64,000 bases of DNA from NCBI GenBank assembly GCA_029215795.1, contig JARDYH010000002.1:8859001-8923000 (forward strand). The letters run 5' to 3'. Source of the stretch: Anniella stebbinsi. Its lineage: Eukaryota > Chordata > Lepidosauria > Squamata > Anniellidae. Positions 10,724 to 21,284 of this stretch are shown one piece after another (position 1 is the first letter of the stretch; each line of letters starts with the position of its first letter). Made by a program: the position numbers and the translations under genes. The notes below the pieces were generated by a model. It made no database searches, was not told the DNA's origin, and saw only the letters and a program-made list of their open reading frames with translations.

Positions 10724-11206
10724 ACCACCTATCACCACAGATATCCTGGGGTCCTCTCAAGGTTGTCCCTGTGCATCCATATGATGCACTGGGGATCCCG
10801 GGTTCAACCAGGGACAACCTAGGGACAACCTTGGGATAACTGAAACTGGGAATATCCTGTTTTGTCCGCAGTCCCGGGATCATCCCGAGGACCGCGGCTG
10901 GTGTGGCGGGTGCTCCCGGGTCCTGAAATGCGCACAGAGTCGCATGTGGTGGCAATGTGCCCATGTGGGGGTCAGCAATTTTGCCAGCTCCAGGATGGCG
11001 GGAGATGCAGGGTTTGGCGGGGGGGGGTCCTACCTTTTTTGCCATGCGCGGCTCCTCTTCTTAAAAAAAATTGCAGCCGCGATGTCTCTCTTCCTTTCCG
11101 GGATGTTGCACTGCCATCTAGATGCTGAGGGAGGATCGCAAAAGCAGGTAAGTCCGTGATTCTCCCCCCCCTCCCTTCCTCTACACCCTTAGGTGTAGAT
11201 GAGCCC
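10724..11206 (+). mobile_element. CTACACC-family GC-rich element
   Basis: Landmarks in order: GTTGTCCCTGTGCATCC, CCGGGTTCAACCAGGGACAA, GTCCCGGGATCATCCC, GCATGTGGTGGCAATGTGCCC, a poly-G tract, CATCTAGATGCTGAGGGAGGATCG, GCAGGTAAG (11144-11152), and the end GGTGTAGATGAGCCC. The left terminus is not preserved. It has the same orientation as 568-1021. Confidence 0.65.
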
Positions 11207-12009
11207 TTAGACCCTTTTTGAATGGTTTCACCCTCCCCCCAATTCTGCTTCTCAAGAGTTACATCATTTGAAGGTACTCTAAAGGGACATTCATATGCAT
11301 GTTTAGTCATGCTGGCTGGGGGATGCTGGGAATTGTAGGATCCATGTCTATGCATACAGTTGTGCTCTAAGCTGCATAGTATCTTCTAAGTTACAATGCC
11401 ATTCAGAGCTACCAGAGTGCGTCCGTGCCTTGTGTTTCATCAGCCCCCTAGTAATAGAGAGAAAATGGAACTTCAGACAGTTAATTCAGTCTTGTAAATT
11501 TCAGAATCTAAACCATTAGGGTTCTAGACACTCCAGTGGCTATCCAAATCCAAACAGGCAACTATCACCCCAGACTAAAAGGTAAATTGAAATCCATTAA
11601 ATGCTTGATGTAAGGAAATTGCAAAATTAAATGAAGTAGCATGTTGGTTAGATGAGTGTTAGAAACTTTTTTCTGTAATGACATTATCGGCAGTGAAGAA
11701 GAATGTAACATAAATTTAAGACTAACCAAAAGAATGAAGCTGGTACCACAAATGTAGCTTGCAAGATAACAAATTGAGCTGCTACCGTTATTGTTATGGC
11801 TCCTCCTCATCCTCTTAACGACTACTTGTGCTATAAAGCTAAACTAACACATGCTAAAAAAAAAAATTACTCCCTTTTATTTCCTCCTCACATTACTTGA
11901 ATACATAAAAAGTAAACTAAAACATTACTAAGTTCCTCTGGGCATGTGAAATATGGTAGATGCTGAAGGGAAATGGAAAATCAAAGACTTGGAAATAATT
12001 CTAAATGCA
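11207..12009. other. Mostly unique DNA
   Basis: No gene is seen. A small inverted motif (CATGCTGGCTGGGGGATGCTGGGAATTG, about 11308-11336) resembles part of 32020-32085 and may be a remnant of a small element. Confidence 0.4.
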
Positions 12010-12116
12010 TTCATTCATTCTTTATATTTCTATACCATCCTACAGATGAAGCTCTCTGGATGGTTCACAAAAAATATAAACCATTAAAATACTTTATCTA
12101 AAGTAAAAAAAAATGA

Positions 12117-12120
<4 letters not shown>

Positions 12121-12151
<31 letters not shown>
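12121..12151. repeat. (TA)n microsatellite
   Basis: A pure TA run lies between the LINE-B tail and the foldback element. Confidence 0.97.
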
Positions 12152-12155
<4 letters not shown>

Positions 12156-12204
12156 TTTGGCAGGTATCATGATATCATGGCTGATTGTTTTAAATTGTTT
12201 TATA

Positions 12205-12516
12205 AAACAGATAAAATCCAGGTCAGGGCTCATGTAACTTTAACAGTTGTAGAGAAAAGGGAATTTCAGCTAGCGTCATTTGTATGCAATTAGTTCCTGG
12301 TGAAATTCCCTCTTCATCACAACTGTTAAAGTTGCAGTGGCCCTGCCTTCTTTTGTATATGGTCACTCTAGTATAGTGCCTGCAACTTTAACTGTTGTGA
12401 TGAAGAGGGAATTTCACCAGGAACTAATTGCATACAAATGACACTGACTGAAATTCCCTTTTCTCTACAACTGTTAAAGTTACATGAGCCCTGACCTGGA
12501 TTTTATCTGGTCACCC
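12205..12516 (+). mobile_element. Double-foldback element, left terminus altered
   Basis: Both arms carry the AGATAAAATCCAGGTCAGGGCT variant. The right end is intact (CTGGTCACCC then TA). The expected left GGCTGACC is replaced by TATAAAAC (12201-12208), although arm spacing would place the start near 12201. Just outside, 26-bp inverted flanks (12179-12204 and 12522-12547) match in 25 of 26 positions. Confidence 0.75.
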
Positions 12517-12690
12517 TAATATATAAAACAATTAAAAACAATCAGCCAGAGACAATCCAGAACTTATTATATCCTGCCAAATGCCTGACAGAAGAGAGCA
12601 GGTTTAATCTGGCATTGAAAAGATGACAATGTTGGTGCCAGGTGGGCCTCATTGGGAAGATCATTCCATAAATGGGGTTGGGGGGAGTTC

Positions 12691-13709
12691 CATCTTCAGA
12701 AATAATTCCAAGTCTTAAGCTCAGAAAATATTCTATGACCTAACTTCAGAAACTAAAGGGTTGAAATCATTTGCAAGTTCCAAAATCTGAGATTTTAAAG
12801 CAGTCCATAGTTTTGCAAATCCTTGGGTCCAGTGGTCCACGTCGACAAGGCAGCAAGAAAGAAAAATGAAGCAGAAGAAGCCGAGAGTTTCCACTACCTG
12901 TGTCTTTATACACTTGTTCAGGCCAAAGGGGGGTGCCCAGTGAGTGATGAGACAACCATCTTCCAATCCAAAATGGGATGCAGGAGTGGTTAAACCACCA
13001 GTGAGGTGTCTTTCTATTCCCCAACAATCTCATAATTTTTGCCCACATGTGTTGGGAACATCTCCGGCATTAATACAAATGGGTTCATTATAAACCTCTT
13101 AGAATGTGGCTAAAGGGTTTACCTTGTGGGCATGTTATCTTGATTGACATGTTTCTATCTGGTACATCTTCCTTTGGCCACATCCACTCCCAATTGTTGC
13201 TAACACTAGAGATGTGCTCAAATGGCCACTCAAAATTCTCCACCCTATTTGTGGATAGAATTTCACCAAATTTCTCCCTGGGGAGGAGAAATTCTCCAAC
13301 GATTTATCACAGATGGGCATCACCATGGGCAAGGGTTGTAGAACTTCTTTCTGTCTTTTCCTATAGGTTTGAGGGTTGATTGCTCTGCCAATGCAAGCAG
13401 CAACAGCAGCAACTGCGTTGGCAGCCTGACTCCCATTTTGCATCCTCCGCAATGCCCCATATACCTAACATCGATCCAGGGCATTGAGGGGAGGGAATGC
13501 AGCCCCCACAAAAAAAAAAAAAAAACCAATGGTGAAGAAAATATGGAGGAAATTCTGAAAATTGTGCTTTTGTTTCTAGGAGGTTTTTTTTTTCAGAGTT
13601 GTTTAAAGAAATTCCTCCTCTTTCAGGCACAGTTTAGGCAGTTTGCCAAAGCCCCACCTCCTTCTGGAAAGCCCTCATGAGGAAGTGTATACGCCAATAC
13701 TAGAAGCTT
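12691..13709. other. Unassigned non-coding DNA
   Basis: No gene is recognised. TAGAGATGTGCTCAAATGGC at 13206 resembles hAT-type TAGGGATGTGC ends, so an element may start there, but its other end was not found. A poly-A tract lies near 13510-13524. Confidence 0.35.
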
Positions 13710-14391
13710 GGGGCTCATCTTGACGATGGCATTTTGGCACTGTGAGACCCCAAAGCCCTGCCTTTGCTCTCCTTCACATTATCCCCACGTGAAGGAGTGA
13801 GCATGGGACTTTGCTTGAGAGGAGGAGGAGGGTTCCAGGTGTGTGTGTGTGTGTGTGTGTGTATGTGTTTTATTTTTAAAAAACTTTATTTTGGAGGGGG
13901 CACCACACCCATGCCTCCTTGGGTTCCAGGTTTTTGTGGGGGGGGGGGGGTTGTTTTGTTTTGTTATTTCTTTTTTTAAAAAAAACCCTTTGCTTTGGAG
14001 GTTTGCTTTGCTACTCATGTCCCAGTTTTTGTTTCTTAAAAAAACGTTTTTGGCTTCTTTCCATTCCGGAGAAGCGCAGAGGTGGGCCAGCGTCCATTCG
14101 GCTCACTGGCCCACCCCCTCCTCCCTGTCCCAGCCGGGCAACCAATCAGAGGTCTCCATTGGCTGAGGCATGCCTCCAACGCAGTTCCAGAGCAGGGGCG
14201 ACAGACAGCAGATGCCATTGTCACCTCGCTCCAAGATTTTTAAAAAAGTCAAGCTAAGTGCCCAACTTTTTTAAAGCGGAGCTTCGGGGCTTTGCCCCCG
14301 GATGGGTTCGTGATGGCAGCTGCGTCATGTAGATGACCTGCTGCCACTACGGATCCGCCTCAGGGCAATCCCCTTGTCAAGATGTACCCTT
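13710..14391. mobile_element. 680-bp element with inverted ends
   Basis: The left end GGGGCTCATCTTGACGATGG and the complement of the right end (AGGGTACATCTTGACAAGG) agree at most positions. The inside holds a (GT)n run (about 13839-13864), a 13-G tract (13938-13950) and GC-rich DNA near the right end. There is no coding domain. The end motif resembles that of the CTACACC family (GGGCTCATCTACACC), suggesting a related element. Confidence 0.5.
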
Positions 14392-14821
14392 GGTTAGGAT
14401 TGCTTGTTAAATGGTTTAAAATACACCCATTTTGTCTAATCTTCAACAACTCCTCATCAGGTAAGGATTAAAGCACCCTACCACTGAAAATTTCTCCAGT
14501 AAGCAGAACCCCCCCCACACACACACACTATGAAAGTAGACCAAAATTCTCCCCACCCCCATGAAAAAGGGAGAAAAGGAGCTGCCTCTTTCGCAAAAGA
14601 AAAGCATTTTATGAAAAGGGGGGGTGAGGTATTTTCAGAATAGCAGTAGTTTTTATCAATTTTGTTATCAATAGGTGGCTCACTATGTTCAAGTGAAAAC
14701 CACAAAGAGTCTTGTGGCACATTAAAGATTGGCACATTTGTTATCACGTATGTGTTCATGAACTGATGATCCGCAAACTGAAAATTTTGAATGCAACACA
14801 CTCCAAATATTTTGTGCACCG
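14392..14821. other. Non-coding with a short repeat remnant
   Basis: The segment 14697-14765 (AACCACAAAGAGTCTTGTGGCAC.TTAAAGA, up to TTCATGAACTGATGATC) has the look of a dispersed amniote repeat whose typical form I recognise only from memory. The rest is unassigned. Confidence 0.35.
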
Positions 14822-16486
14822 ACTTCTTGGTGTTTTGGTTACAAATGTTATGGTCTTCGGTTCGCATTATTCGCCCAAACTTAAATGGTTACCGTTGGAA
14901 CAAACAAAAGTATTCAATTACTTAGGCATCTGTTATAAGCAAAATGGCACATGGCAAAACCATTTGGAGTCAATCAACTTGAAAGCAAACAGATCCATGC
15001 AATCGGTGTTAAAATTTGCTACAGTTAGAGGGGGACAGATGGTAATGCCTGCTCTCAAGGTCTTTGCTGCGAAAGTCCTGCCACAGATAACATATGGAGC
15101 AGAAATTTGGGGCAATACGAATGTGAAACAACTAGAGGTTATCCAAAATAAGTTTATAAGATCATTACTAGGCCTCCCCTTGGGTACTCCCACAAGCTAT
15201 ATAAGGGCGGAATTGGGGGCACTTCCTATTCAATTCAATTCTTTATTTACAGTCAACAGACCAATTATACATCACATTTTATAAACAGTTAATACCACCA
15301 GGAGTTTTGCGATCCCCAAATAAAATTCCAATAAATCTAAAACCTGACCACATTGAGTAAAATAGGGATAGTGGTATGACTACTTTAAAACTTAAGGTGA
15401 GGTCATTCTCGAAAGAGTTACTACTACTTTATTGTTAAAAGTCCACAGACCGTACAACTGCGATTTAAACAGAACATAAGGGGGGAAAAACTTATAAGTT
15501 AAAATGCAGGCTAAGTAAGTTTTGAATATTCAGCAAACTCTATAGAATAAGTAATACTTTCCCTTGAGTCCTAAGCATGTTGTAAGCGTGTTCGATCTTT
15601 TCTTACTATCTATGCACCATGTGTCTCGTTAATTAATACTTAAAAATTCTATCTGGAAGACCATGTTTTTCTTTTACCTTAAAACAAAAGTTACAATAAA
15701 CAAATTAGTTAGTTTATGTATTAGGGAGCAGAGAAATTCACTTCCTGATAATAATTGGCTTCACAGATGCGAATGTAAACTTAGATTTTTTAGAATGGAC
15801 CATAAAATAATACTGGGCGGGGCTATACCACAAAACAGGGAGGTGATACGAGACACACTGCAGAGGTTTTACTGCAAAATGGATATGGATGCAATTAAAA
15901 CCTCTAGATTTTCTAACAGTTTCCCCCATATAAAACGCCTGCATGAAGAAGAAAAATATTTAACAGAAATCACTACGCCTGGTCTTGGAAAAGCCCTTAC
16001 TAGCCTGAGATTACAGACAATGATGTCCAACTTCGGAGAAGGAAGGAAAAATAATACTCCAAGGGAACAGAGATTTTGTATATGTGGAGAACAAGCTGTG
16101 GAGGATACGATGCATTATGTTATACACTGTAAATTATATAAGATCCCCAGGAATAGGTATTTAGATAGATACTTAACCCAGGTGTCCCAATGTACAGATT
16201 TGGATAAAATGAAGTATCTGTTTACATCAATGGATAAAATGGTTATGTTGAACTTAGCCATATTTGCGATGACGGCGATGAAAATTAGGGAAAAACAGGG
16301 AAGTTGAGGTGTAAATAAGCAGAATTAATATGAAAGGTGTATATATGTATAGAGATTAATTGCAGTTGTATCGATGTGGGTAATATTATAGGCTGTATAT
16401 ATATTGTATTGTATTGTATTTTAACTGTATTTTGCAGCTGGCAAAAACCCTAATTGGGTTGCCATAATAATAAAGTAAAGTGGTGT
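14822..16486 (+). mobile_element. I-superfamily (Vingi/Ingi-like) LINE, 3' half, with internal insertion
   Basis: Block 1 (about 14822-15242) encodes the region after the RT palm: VFNYLGICYKQNGTWQNHLE, KANRSMQSVLKF, GGQMVMPALKVFAAKVLPQ, ITYGAEIWGN, LEVIQNKFIRSLLGLPLGTP. Block 2 is an open 214-codon frame (15663-16307) ending in a zinc knuckle CICGEQAVEDTMHYVIHC (16077-16130), then KYLFTSMDKM...AMTAMKIREK-stop. A CxC...HxxxxC knuckle at the C-terminus is typical of I/Jockey/Ingi-type LINEs. The two blocks share the same phase but are separated by about 400 bp of unrelated sequence. The tail region contains TTGTATTGTATTG and ends ...TTGCCATAATAATAAAG. A Jockey-clade assignment is the alternative. 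Confidence 0.7.
15243..15640 (-). mobile_element. Nested LINE/SINE 3' ends inside the Vingi-like LINE
   Basis: Read on the minus strand, the left edge gives ...GGTCTGTTGACTGTAAATAAAG followed by AATTGAATTGAAT, a typical non-LTR 3' tail. A second similar end (TTATTGTTAAAAGTCCACAGACC, about 15428-15452) suggests two related insertions, or one with an internal repeat. It interrupts the host LINE coding sequence. The right border is approximate. Confidence 0.5.
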
Positions 16487-17414
16487 TTTGGTTAGTGTGA
16501 TTGGTCAAGAAACAACTTCCACATTTAGAGCAGTGATTCATTAGAAGGCTCATTTCATAAGGGCTCATGGTAGACCAATTCCCAGTGGGTTCTGTTGTTC
16601 CTTTCTCATGTTTCTATGGACCTGCATTGCAACATCACTTCAAACCCACTTGATTTATCGATTGATGAACACTAAAAGAAATGGCTTTGAGCACCAACAG
16701 ATTCTTCACAAGTTGAATGATTTGCATTTACATTAAATCTGAAATGATTTACAAACAAGGGAAGTGCCACATTTTAATTTAATACTACACATCTGTCACC
16801 GAGTTTCCTATAAATATGTTATAGCTCTCCCTCTTTATGTGGTATTTCATACGCAACAAGAAAAAGTTGACACATTATATTGGAATTCTGAAAGACTCAA
16901 TGGCTAGAGCTATGGAAAACATAAAAATACGTTCAGGTTACTAATCATCATCCTTGTCCAAAACCTCTTTTATATTCTACAGGCCTTCAACATCCATTTG
17001 GAAGGGTTTTAGAAAGTATTTAACACTTGAGTCAATTGTTTTTGGATGTTGTCATCCAAGAGAAGAAAAAACTTCAGATACCTTTTCAAAAGTGAAAGTA
17101 GGTTGAGAAAATGCATTGCTAAAGGCTCCTAGATCTATTTCTCGTGTGGGTAGCAGACATGACTCCTCTTTGATCTTTTGCAAAAGACCTTCCCTGTTAA
17201 AGAGGCTGAAAACTTGCATTAAGAAATAGATATATTGAGAAAGGTTGCCTACAAACACCATCTATAGACACAAGACATTTCAGAAAGTATCTTGCCATCA
17301 TGGAAAATTCTAGTTTTTACTATTTAACTAGGGCTGACCAAAATGTTCATGTGTTCATAAGCCAAAGCTGGGTGAGAAATTTGTTTGGTTCACATTTTCA
17401 TACAAACATAACAA
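16487..17414. other. Mostly unique AT-rich DNA
   Basis: No gene is seen. TAGGGCTGACCAAAATG at about 17332-17348 and the following TTCATACAAACATAAC may be a short hAT-like fragment related to the TGCATTT family. Confidence 0.4.
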
Positions 17415-18843
17415 ATTATTACTATTATTATTATTATTAATTACACTTATATACCGCCCCATAGCTGAAGCTCTCTGGGCGGTTTACAGAAATTAAAAGA
17501 TTTAACACTAAAAAGTCAATATACAAAATTTAAAACCATAAACATAAAGTAGCTGACATCAAAACACTTTAAAACATTTTAACTGTTAAGCCTGGCCACA
17601 AAATCAATAAAAACCTCAACTTGAGCCATTAAAATGCCTGGGAGAAAAGAAAAGTTTTGACCTGGCACTGAAAAGATAACAGTGTTGGTGCCAGGGGGGC
17701 TCTTCAGGGAGATCATTCCATAATTGAAGGGCCACCACAGAGAAGGCCCTCTCCCTTGTTGCCGTCCTCCGAGCTTCCATCGGAGTAGGCACCCGGAGGA
17801 TGACCTTTGATGTTGAGCGTAGTGTATGGGTAGGTTCATGTCGGGAAAGGCGTTCCATCAGGTATTGTGGTCCCAAACCATGTAAGGCTTTATAGGTTAA
17901 GACCAGCACCTTGAATCAGGCTTGGAAACATACAGGCAGCCAATGCAAGCAGGCCAGAATTGGTCTTATATGTTCAAACCTTCTGGTACCTGTTACCAAT
18001 CTGGCCGCTGCATTTTGAACAAGCTGCAGCTTCTGAACCGTCTTCAAAGGCAGCCCCACGTAGAGCGCATTGCAGTAATCTAACTTAGAGGTTACCAGAG
18101 CATAGACAACTGAAGCCACGTTATCCCTGTCCAGATAGGGACGTAGCTGGGCCACCAGCCAAAGTTGGTAGAAGGCACTCCAGGCCACCGAGGCCACCTG
18201 AGCCATAAGTGACAGAGATGGTTCTAGGAGAACCCCCAAGCTACGAACCTGCTCCTTCAGGGAGAGTGCAACCCCATCCAGAACAGGTTGAACACCCTCC
18301 ATCCAGTCAGAGGAACCCCCCACTAACAGCATCTCAGTCTTGTCTGGATTGAGTTTCAGTTTATTAGCTCTCATCCAGTCCATTGTCGCAGCCAAGCACC
18401 GGTTCAACACATCCACAGCCTCACCTGATGAAGATGAAAAGGAGAAGTAGAGTCGCGTGTCATCAGCGTACTGATGACAATGCACTCCAAAACTCTGGAT
18501 GACCGCACCCAACGGTTTCATGTAGATGTTGAACAGCATGGGGGACAAGACTGACCCCTGTGGAACCCCATACTGGAGGCTCCACAGGGCCGAGCAATGT
18601 CCCCCAAGCACCACCTTCTGGAGCCGACCTGTCAAGTAGGAGCGGAACCACTGCAATGCAGTGCCTCCCACTCCCAACTCAGCCAGTCATCCCAGAAGGA
18701 TACCATGGTCGATGGTATCGAAAGCCACTGAGAAATCAAGGAGAATCAACAGAGTCACACTCCCCCTGTCTTTCTCCCGACATAGGTCATCATACAGGGC
18801 AACCAAGGCTGTTTCCGTGCCAAAACCAGGCCTGAAACCCGAC
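17415..18843 (-). mobile_element. L2-like LINE (LINE-B) with RT and C-terminal domain
   Basis: Read on the minus strand from 18843, it encodes the RT palm: [52 protein letters not shown] and the catalytic YADD (18459-18470). KLNPDKTEMLLVG and LVTSKLDYCNALYVGLP follow, then LQLVQNAAARLVTG, LTYKALHGLGPQYL and RAFSVVALQLWNDLPEE. The longest frame is 253 codons. A frameshift near 17909-17916 separates the C-terminal part. It ends in the LINE-B tail and an ATT microsatellite (17417-17439). The 5' end, including the endonuclease, is missing. It is the best-preserved L2 here but not functional. Confidence 0.9.
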
Positions 18844-18844
18844 T

Positions 18845-20390
18845 GAAATAAATATTTATTTATTTCTAACCTGCCTCTCCCTCTGGATCGAGGAGGGGAA
18901 CAACAATAAATATAAATACAGAGACAATAAAATAGAATAAATAAAACATTAAAAACAAATAAAACTATTACATTATTAAAAACATCTTAAAATTCAACTA
19001 GGTAGGCCTACCGGAAGAGATCAGTCTTCACGGCTCTCTTAAATTCAAGAAGACTGCTAGATTGTTGAATCTCCTCCAGCAGTCCATTCCACAGTCTGAC
19101 AGCAGCAGAAGAGAAGGTCCTCTGGGTAACACTCATCAACGTAGTTCTAGCTGATTGAAGTAAATTCTTCCCAGAGGACCTGAGTGTGCAGGGTGGATTA
19201 TACGGGAGAAGGTGATCCCGCAGGTAACCTGGACCCAAACAATGTAGGGCTTTAAAGGTAATAACCAGCACTTCATACTTTGCCTGGAAAGTGGAAACTA
19301 ATTGGCAGACAGTGGAGTGATTTTAAGACTGGGGTAATGTGGTCACCCCTAGGTGTACTGGTGACCAACCTGGCTGCCATATTTTGGACTAGTTGAAGTT
19401 TCCGGACTAGGCACAAAGGTAGCCCTATGTACAGCGCTTTGCAGAAGTTGAGCCTCGAAGTTACCAGCGTGTGCACTACCGTCTTTAGGTCTTCAAACTC
19501 TAGGAAGGGGTGCAGCTGGCGTATCAGCCAAAGCTGAGAGTAGGCACTCCTGGCTGTCACATCTATCTGGGCTGTTATTTGGAGTGACGGATCCAGGAGT
19601 TCTCCCAAGCTGTAAACACAAACTTTCGGGGGGAGGGGTGTAACCCCATCCAAAACTGGTTGACACACCTCCAAACCCAGGTTGTGGCTTTTGACTGCAA
19701 GCACCTCCATTTTGTCTGGATTCGACTTCAGTTTATTTTTCCTCATCCAGCCCATTACCGCCTCCAAGCATTCATTCAGAGGAGACACACTATCCTTAGC
19801 TGACATTGTTGCCAAAGCATAGAGAAATATATTTGGGTGTCATCAACATACTGATAGCACCCCGCCCCATGCCTCTGGATGATCTCTCCCAGCGGTTTCA
19901 TATAGATGTTAAACAGCATTGGGGAAAGGATGGCACCTTGTGGTATACCACATAGCAGCTCCTTCTTTGAAGAGCAGCTGTCCATAAGCATCACCATTTG
20001 GAACCTGCCTGAGAGATAGGACCAGAACCGCTGATACACAGTGCCCCCTATTCCCAATCCCCCCAGGCATTCCAGAAGGATACCATGGTCGATGGTATTG
20101 AAAGCTGCTAAGAGGTCCAGAAGTACCAACAGGGACAAATTTTCCCCTGTCAATAATCAGGCGTAGATCATCCACTAAGGCGACCATAGCACTCTCAATT
20201 CCATATCCAACCCTAAAGCCAGTTTGAAATGGGTCTAAACAATCTGTATCATCCAAAACTGCTTGGAGATGGAAGGCAACCACCCTCTCAATCACATCTC
20301 AATTATCTTGCCCAAAAATGAAAGATTTGATACAGGCCTGTAATTATTAAGGTCCAGGGGATCCAGGGAGGGAATTACTGTACACTGTAG
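18845..20390 (-). mobile_element. L2-like LINE (LINE-A) with RT and C-terminal domain
   Basis: On the minus strand it encodes [72 protein letters not shown] and an RT active site altered to YVDD (19839-19850). LVTSRLNFCKALYIGLP, LQLVQNMAARLVTS, TFKALHCLGPGYLRDHLLP and RTFSSAAVRLWNGLLEEI follow. Frameshifts split it into at least four frames. The 3' tail with AAATA repeats is at 18845-18880. The 5' end is lost near 20390. It lies head-to-tail with the LINE-B copy at 17415-18843, whose 5' break coincides with this tail. Confidence 0.88.
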
Positions 20391-20600
20391 CTACACACAA
20401 ACTGGAATACAGTTTGCTGGTGAAAGCCATGCATTTCCAGAGTTTGTGATCCAGTTCATCAAATGAATAAAATGCAGTTCACCAAGAAATGCAGTGCACC
20501 AAAATTGCAATGTACCAAAAATGCATATATTTAAAAAAGAAAATGGAGGAAAAAATGTGTACAAAAATGTGGATTTTTGTTGCAAGTCCCATCAACAATG
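20391..20600. mobile_element. TGCATTT-like repeat fragment
   Basis: Repeated ACCAAAAATGCA/ACCAAGAAATGCAGT words and ATGTGTACAAAAATGTGGATTTTT resemble the inside of the hAT-like element at 5479-5917. The ends are not identified. Confidence 0.45.
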
Positions 20601-20648
20601 ATTCCTACCCAAGCTAGAAGGCACAATGCACATCTAGTTACTTGATCA

Positions 20649-20852
20649 AGGCAGGATCTACACTACTGCTTTAAAATGGTTTATAGCAGTTTTGACAACT
20701 GTTGGAGCCCAGGAGCCTATCTACACTACTGCTTTAAAAAAAGTTTTAAAGCAGTAGTGTAGATAGGCTCCAGGACACACTCTACATACAGTTTTCAAAA
20801 TGTTTTCAAAGTGTTTTATCCTGCTTGGTGTAGATCTGGCCTAAGTCTTCCA
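20649..20852. mobile_element. Short foldback MITE carrying a nested hairpin
   Basis: The ends are inverted: AGGCAGGATCTACAC and GTGTAGATCTGGCCT. Internal GCTTTAAAATGGTTTATAGCAG and TTTTCAAAATGTTTTCAAAGTG blocks recur at 22797-22937 in the opposite order. The segment 20713-20770 is an insertion absent from that copy. Confidence 0.65.
20713..20770. mobile_element. 58-bp perfect hairpin nested in the MITE
   Basis: Two 27-bp arms (GAGCCTATCTACACTACTGC...) are exact reverse complements around a 4-base loop. The insertion is flanked by CAG on both sides (20710-20712 and 20771-20773). The empty site (GCCCAGGA-ACACTC) is visible, on the complementary strand, in the related copy near 22855-22876. The arm sequence matches the terminus of that copy (GTAGTGTAGATAGGCTC). 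Confidence 0.75.
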
Positions 20853-21284
20853 TCTCTGAACCCTTTTTGGAAGGAACAATAATATCCCATGTCACCTCCA
20901 GATCACTGATGTTCCAGGAAGGATTAATCCAGCAGTGTCAATAAAAACAAACAAACGAACAAACACCTTTCCTTTGTTGCCTGGATGTTGGACCATCTTC
21001 TGGGTCTAGATACCTGCTCTAATTGACTCACTGGACAGCTCTCTTGCTGTTTCAGCAACTTCACAATGAAACTGCTTCTAGGGATGTATGGATTTTGTTT
21101 AATCCATTCTGTCTGCATTTCATAGATCGAAAGGCTTATTTCATTCCATCATCCACCCATTGGCAGAATCAGAGTTTAGTATGGCAATTTCATTCCTGTT
21201 GGCAAAGGTGCATTTGTACCAATGCACATTTTTGCAAATGCACATTTGCAGAAAAAGTAAGAAACTGGTCTGCAAGTCTGCAGG
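20853..21284. other. Non-coding; TGCATTT-like fragment at right
   Basis: The segment 21072-21260 begins TAGGGATGTATGG, an hAT-type end, and contains CATTTTTGCAAATGCACATTTGC repeats. It fits a truncated TGCATTT-family copy cut by the LINE that follows. The left part is unassigned. Confidence 0.45.

Larger units (their letters stand above)
12010..12690 (-). mobile_element. L2-like LINE (LINE-B) interrupted by foldback element
   Basis: The left piece (12010-12118) is the LINE-B 3' tail (TATACCATCC...GAAGCTCTCTGGATGGTTCAC). The right piece (12522-12690) continues the same LINE (AATTAAAAACAATCAG..., GCCAAATGCCTG, GGCATTGAAAAGATGACAATG, GGTGCCAGGTGGGCCTCATT). Comparison with 30835-31250 shows the order is continuous apart from 12119-12516, which holds a TA microsatellite and the foldback element. 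Confidence 0.75.

Noticed and set aside
13764..14257. Overlapping frames up to 112 codons
   Set aside because: They run through GT, poly-G and poly-A tracts of the 680-bp element; low complexity, no domain.
17415..20390. Endogenous retrovirus polymerase
   Set aside because: The RT motifs and order (GVPQGSVLSP, YADD, LDYCNALYVGLP, LWN.LP) are those of L2-type LINEs; no LTR, gag, protease or envelope is seen here or elsewhere in the window.
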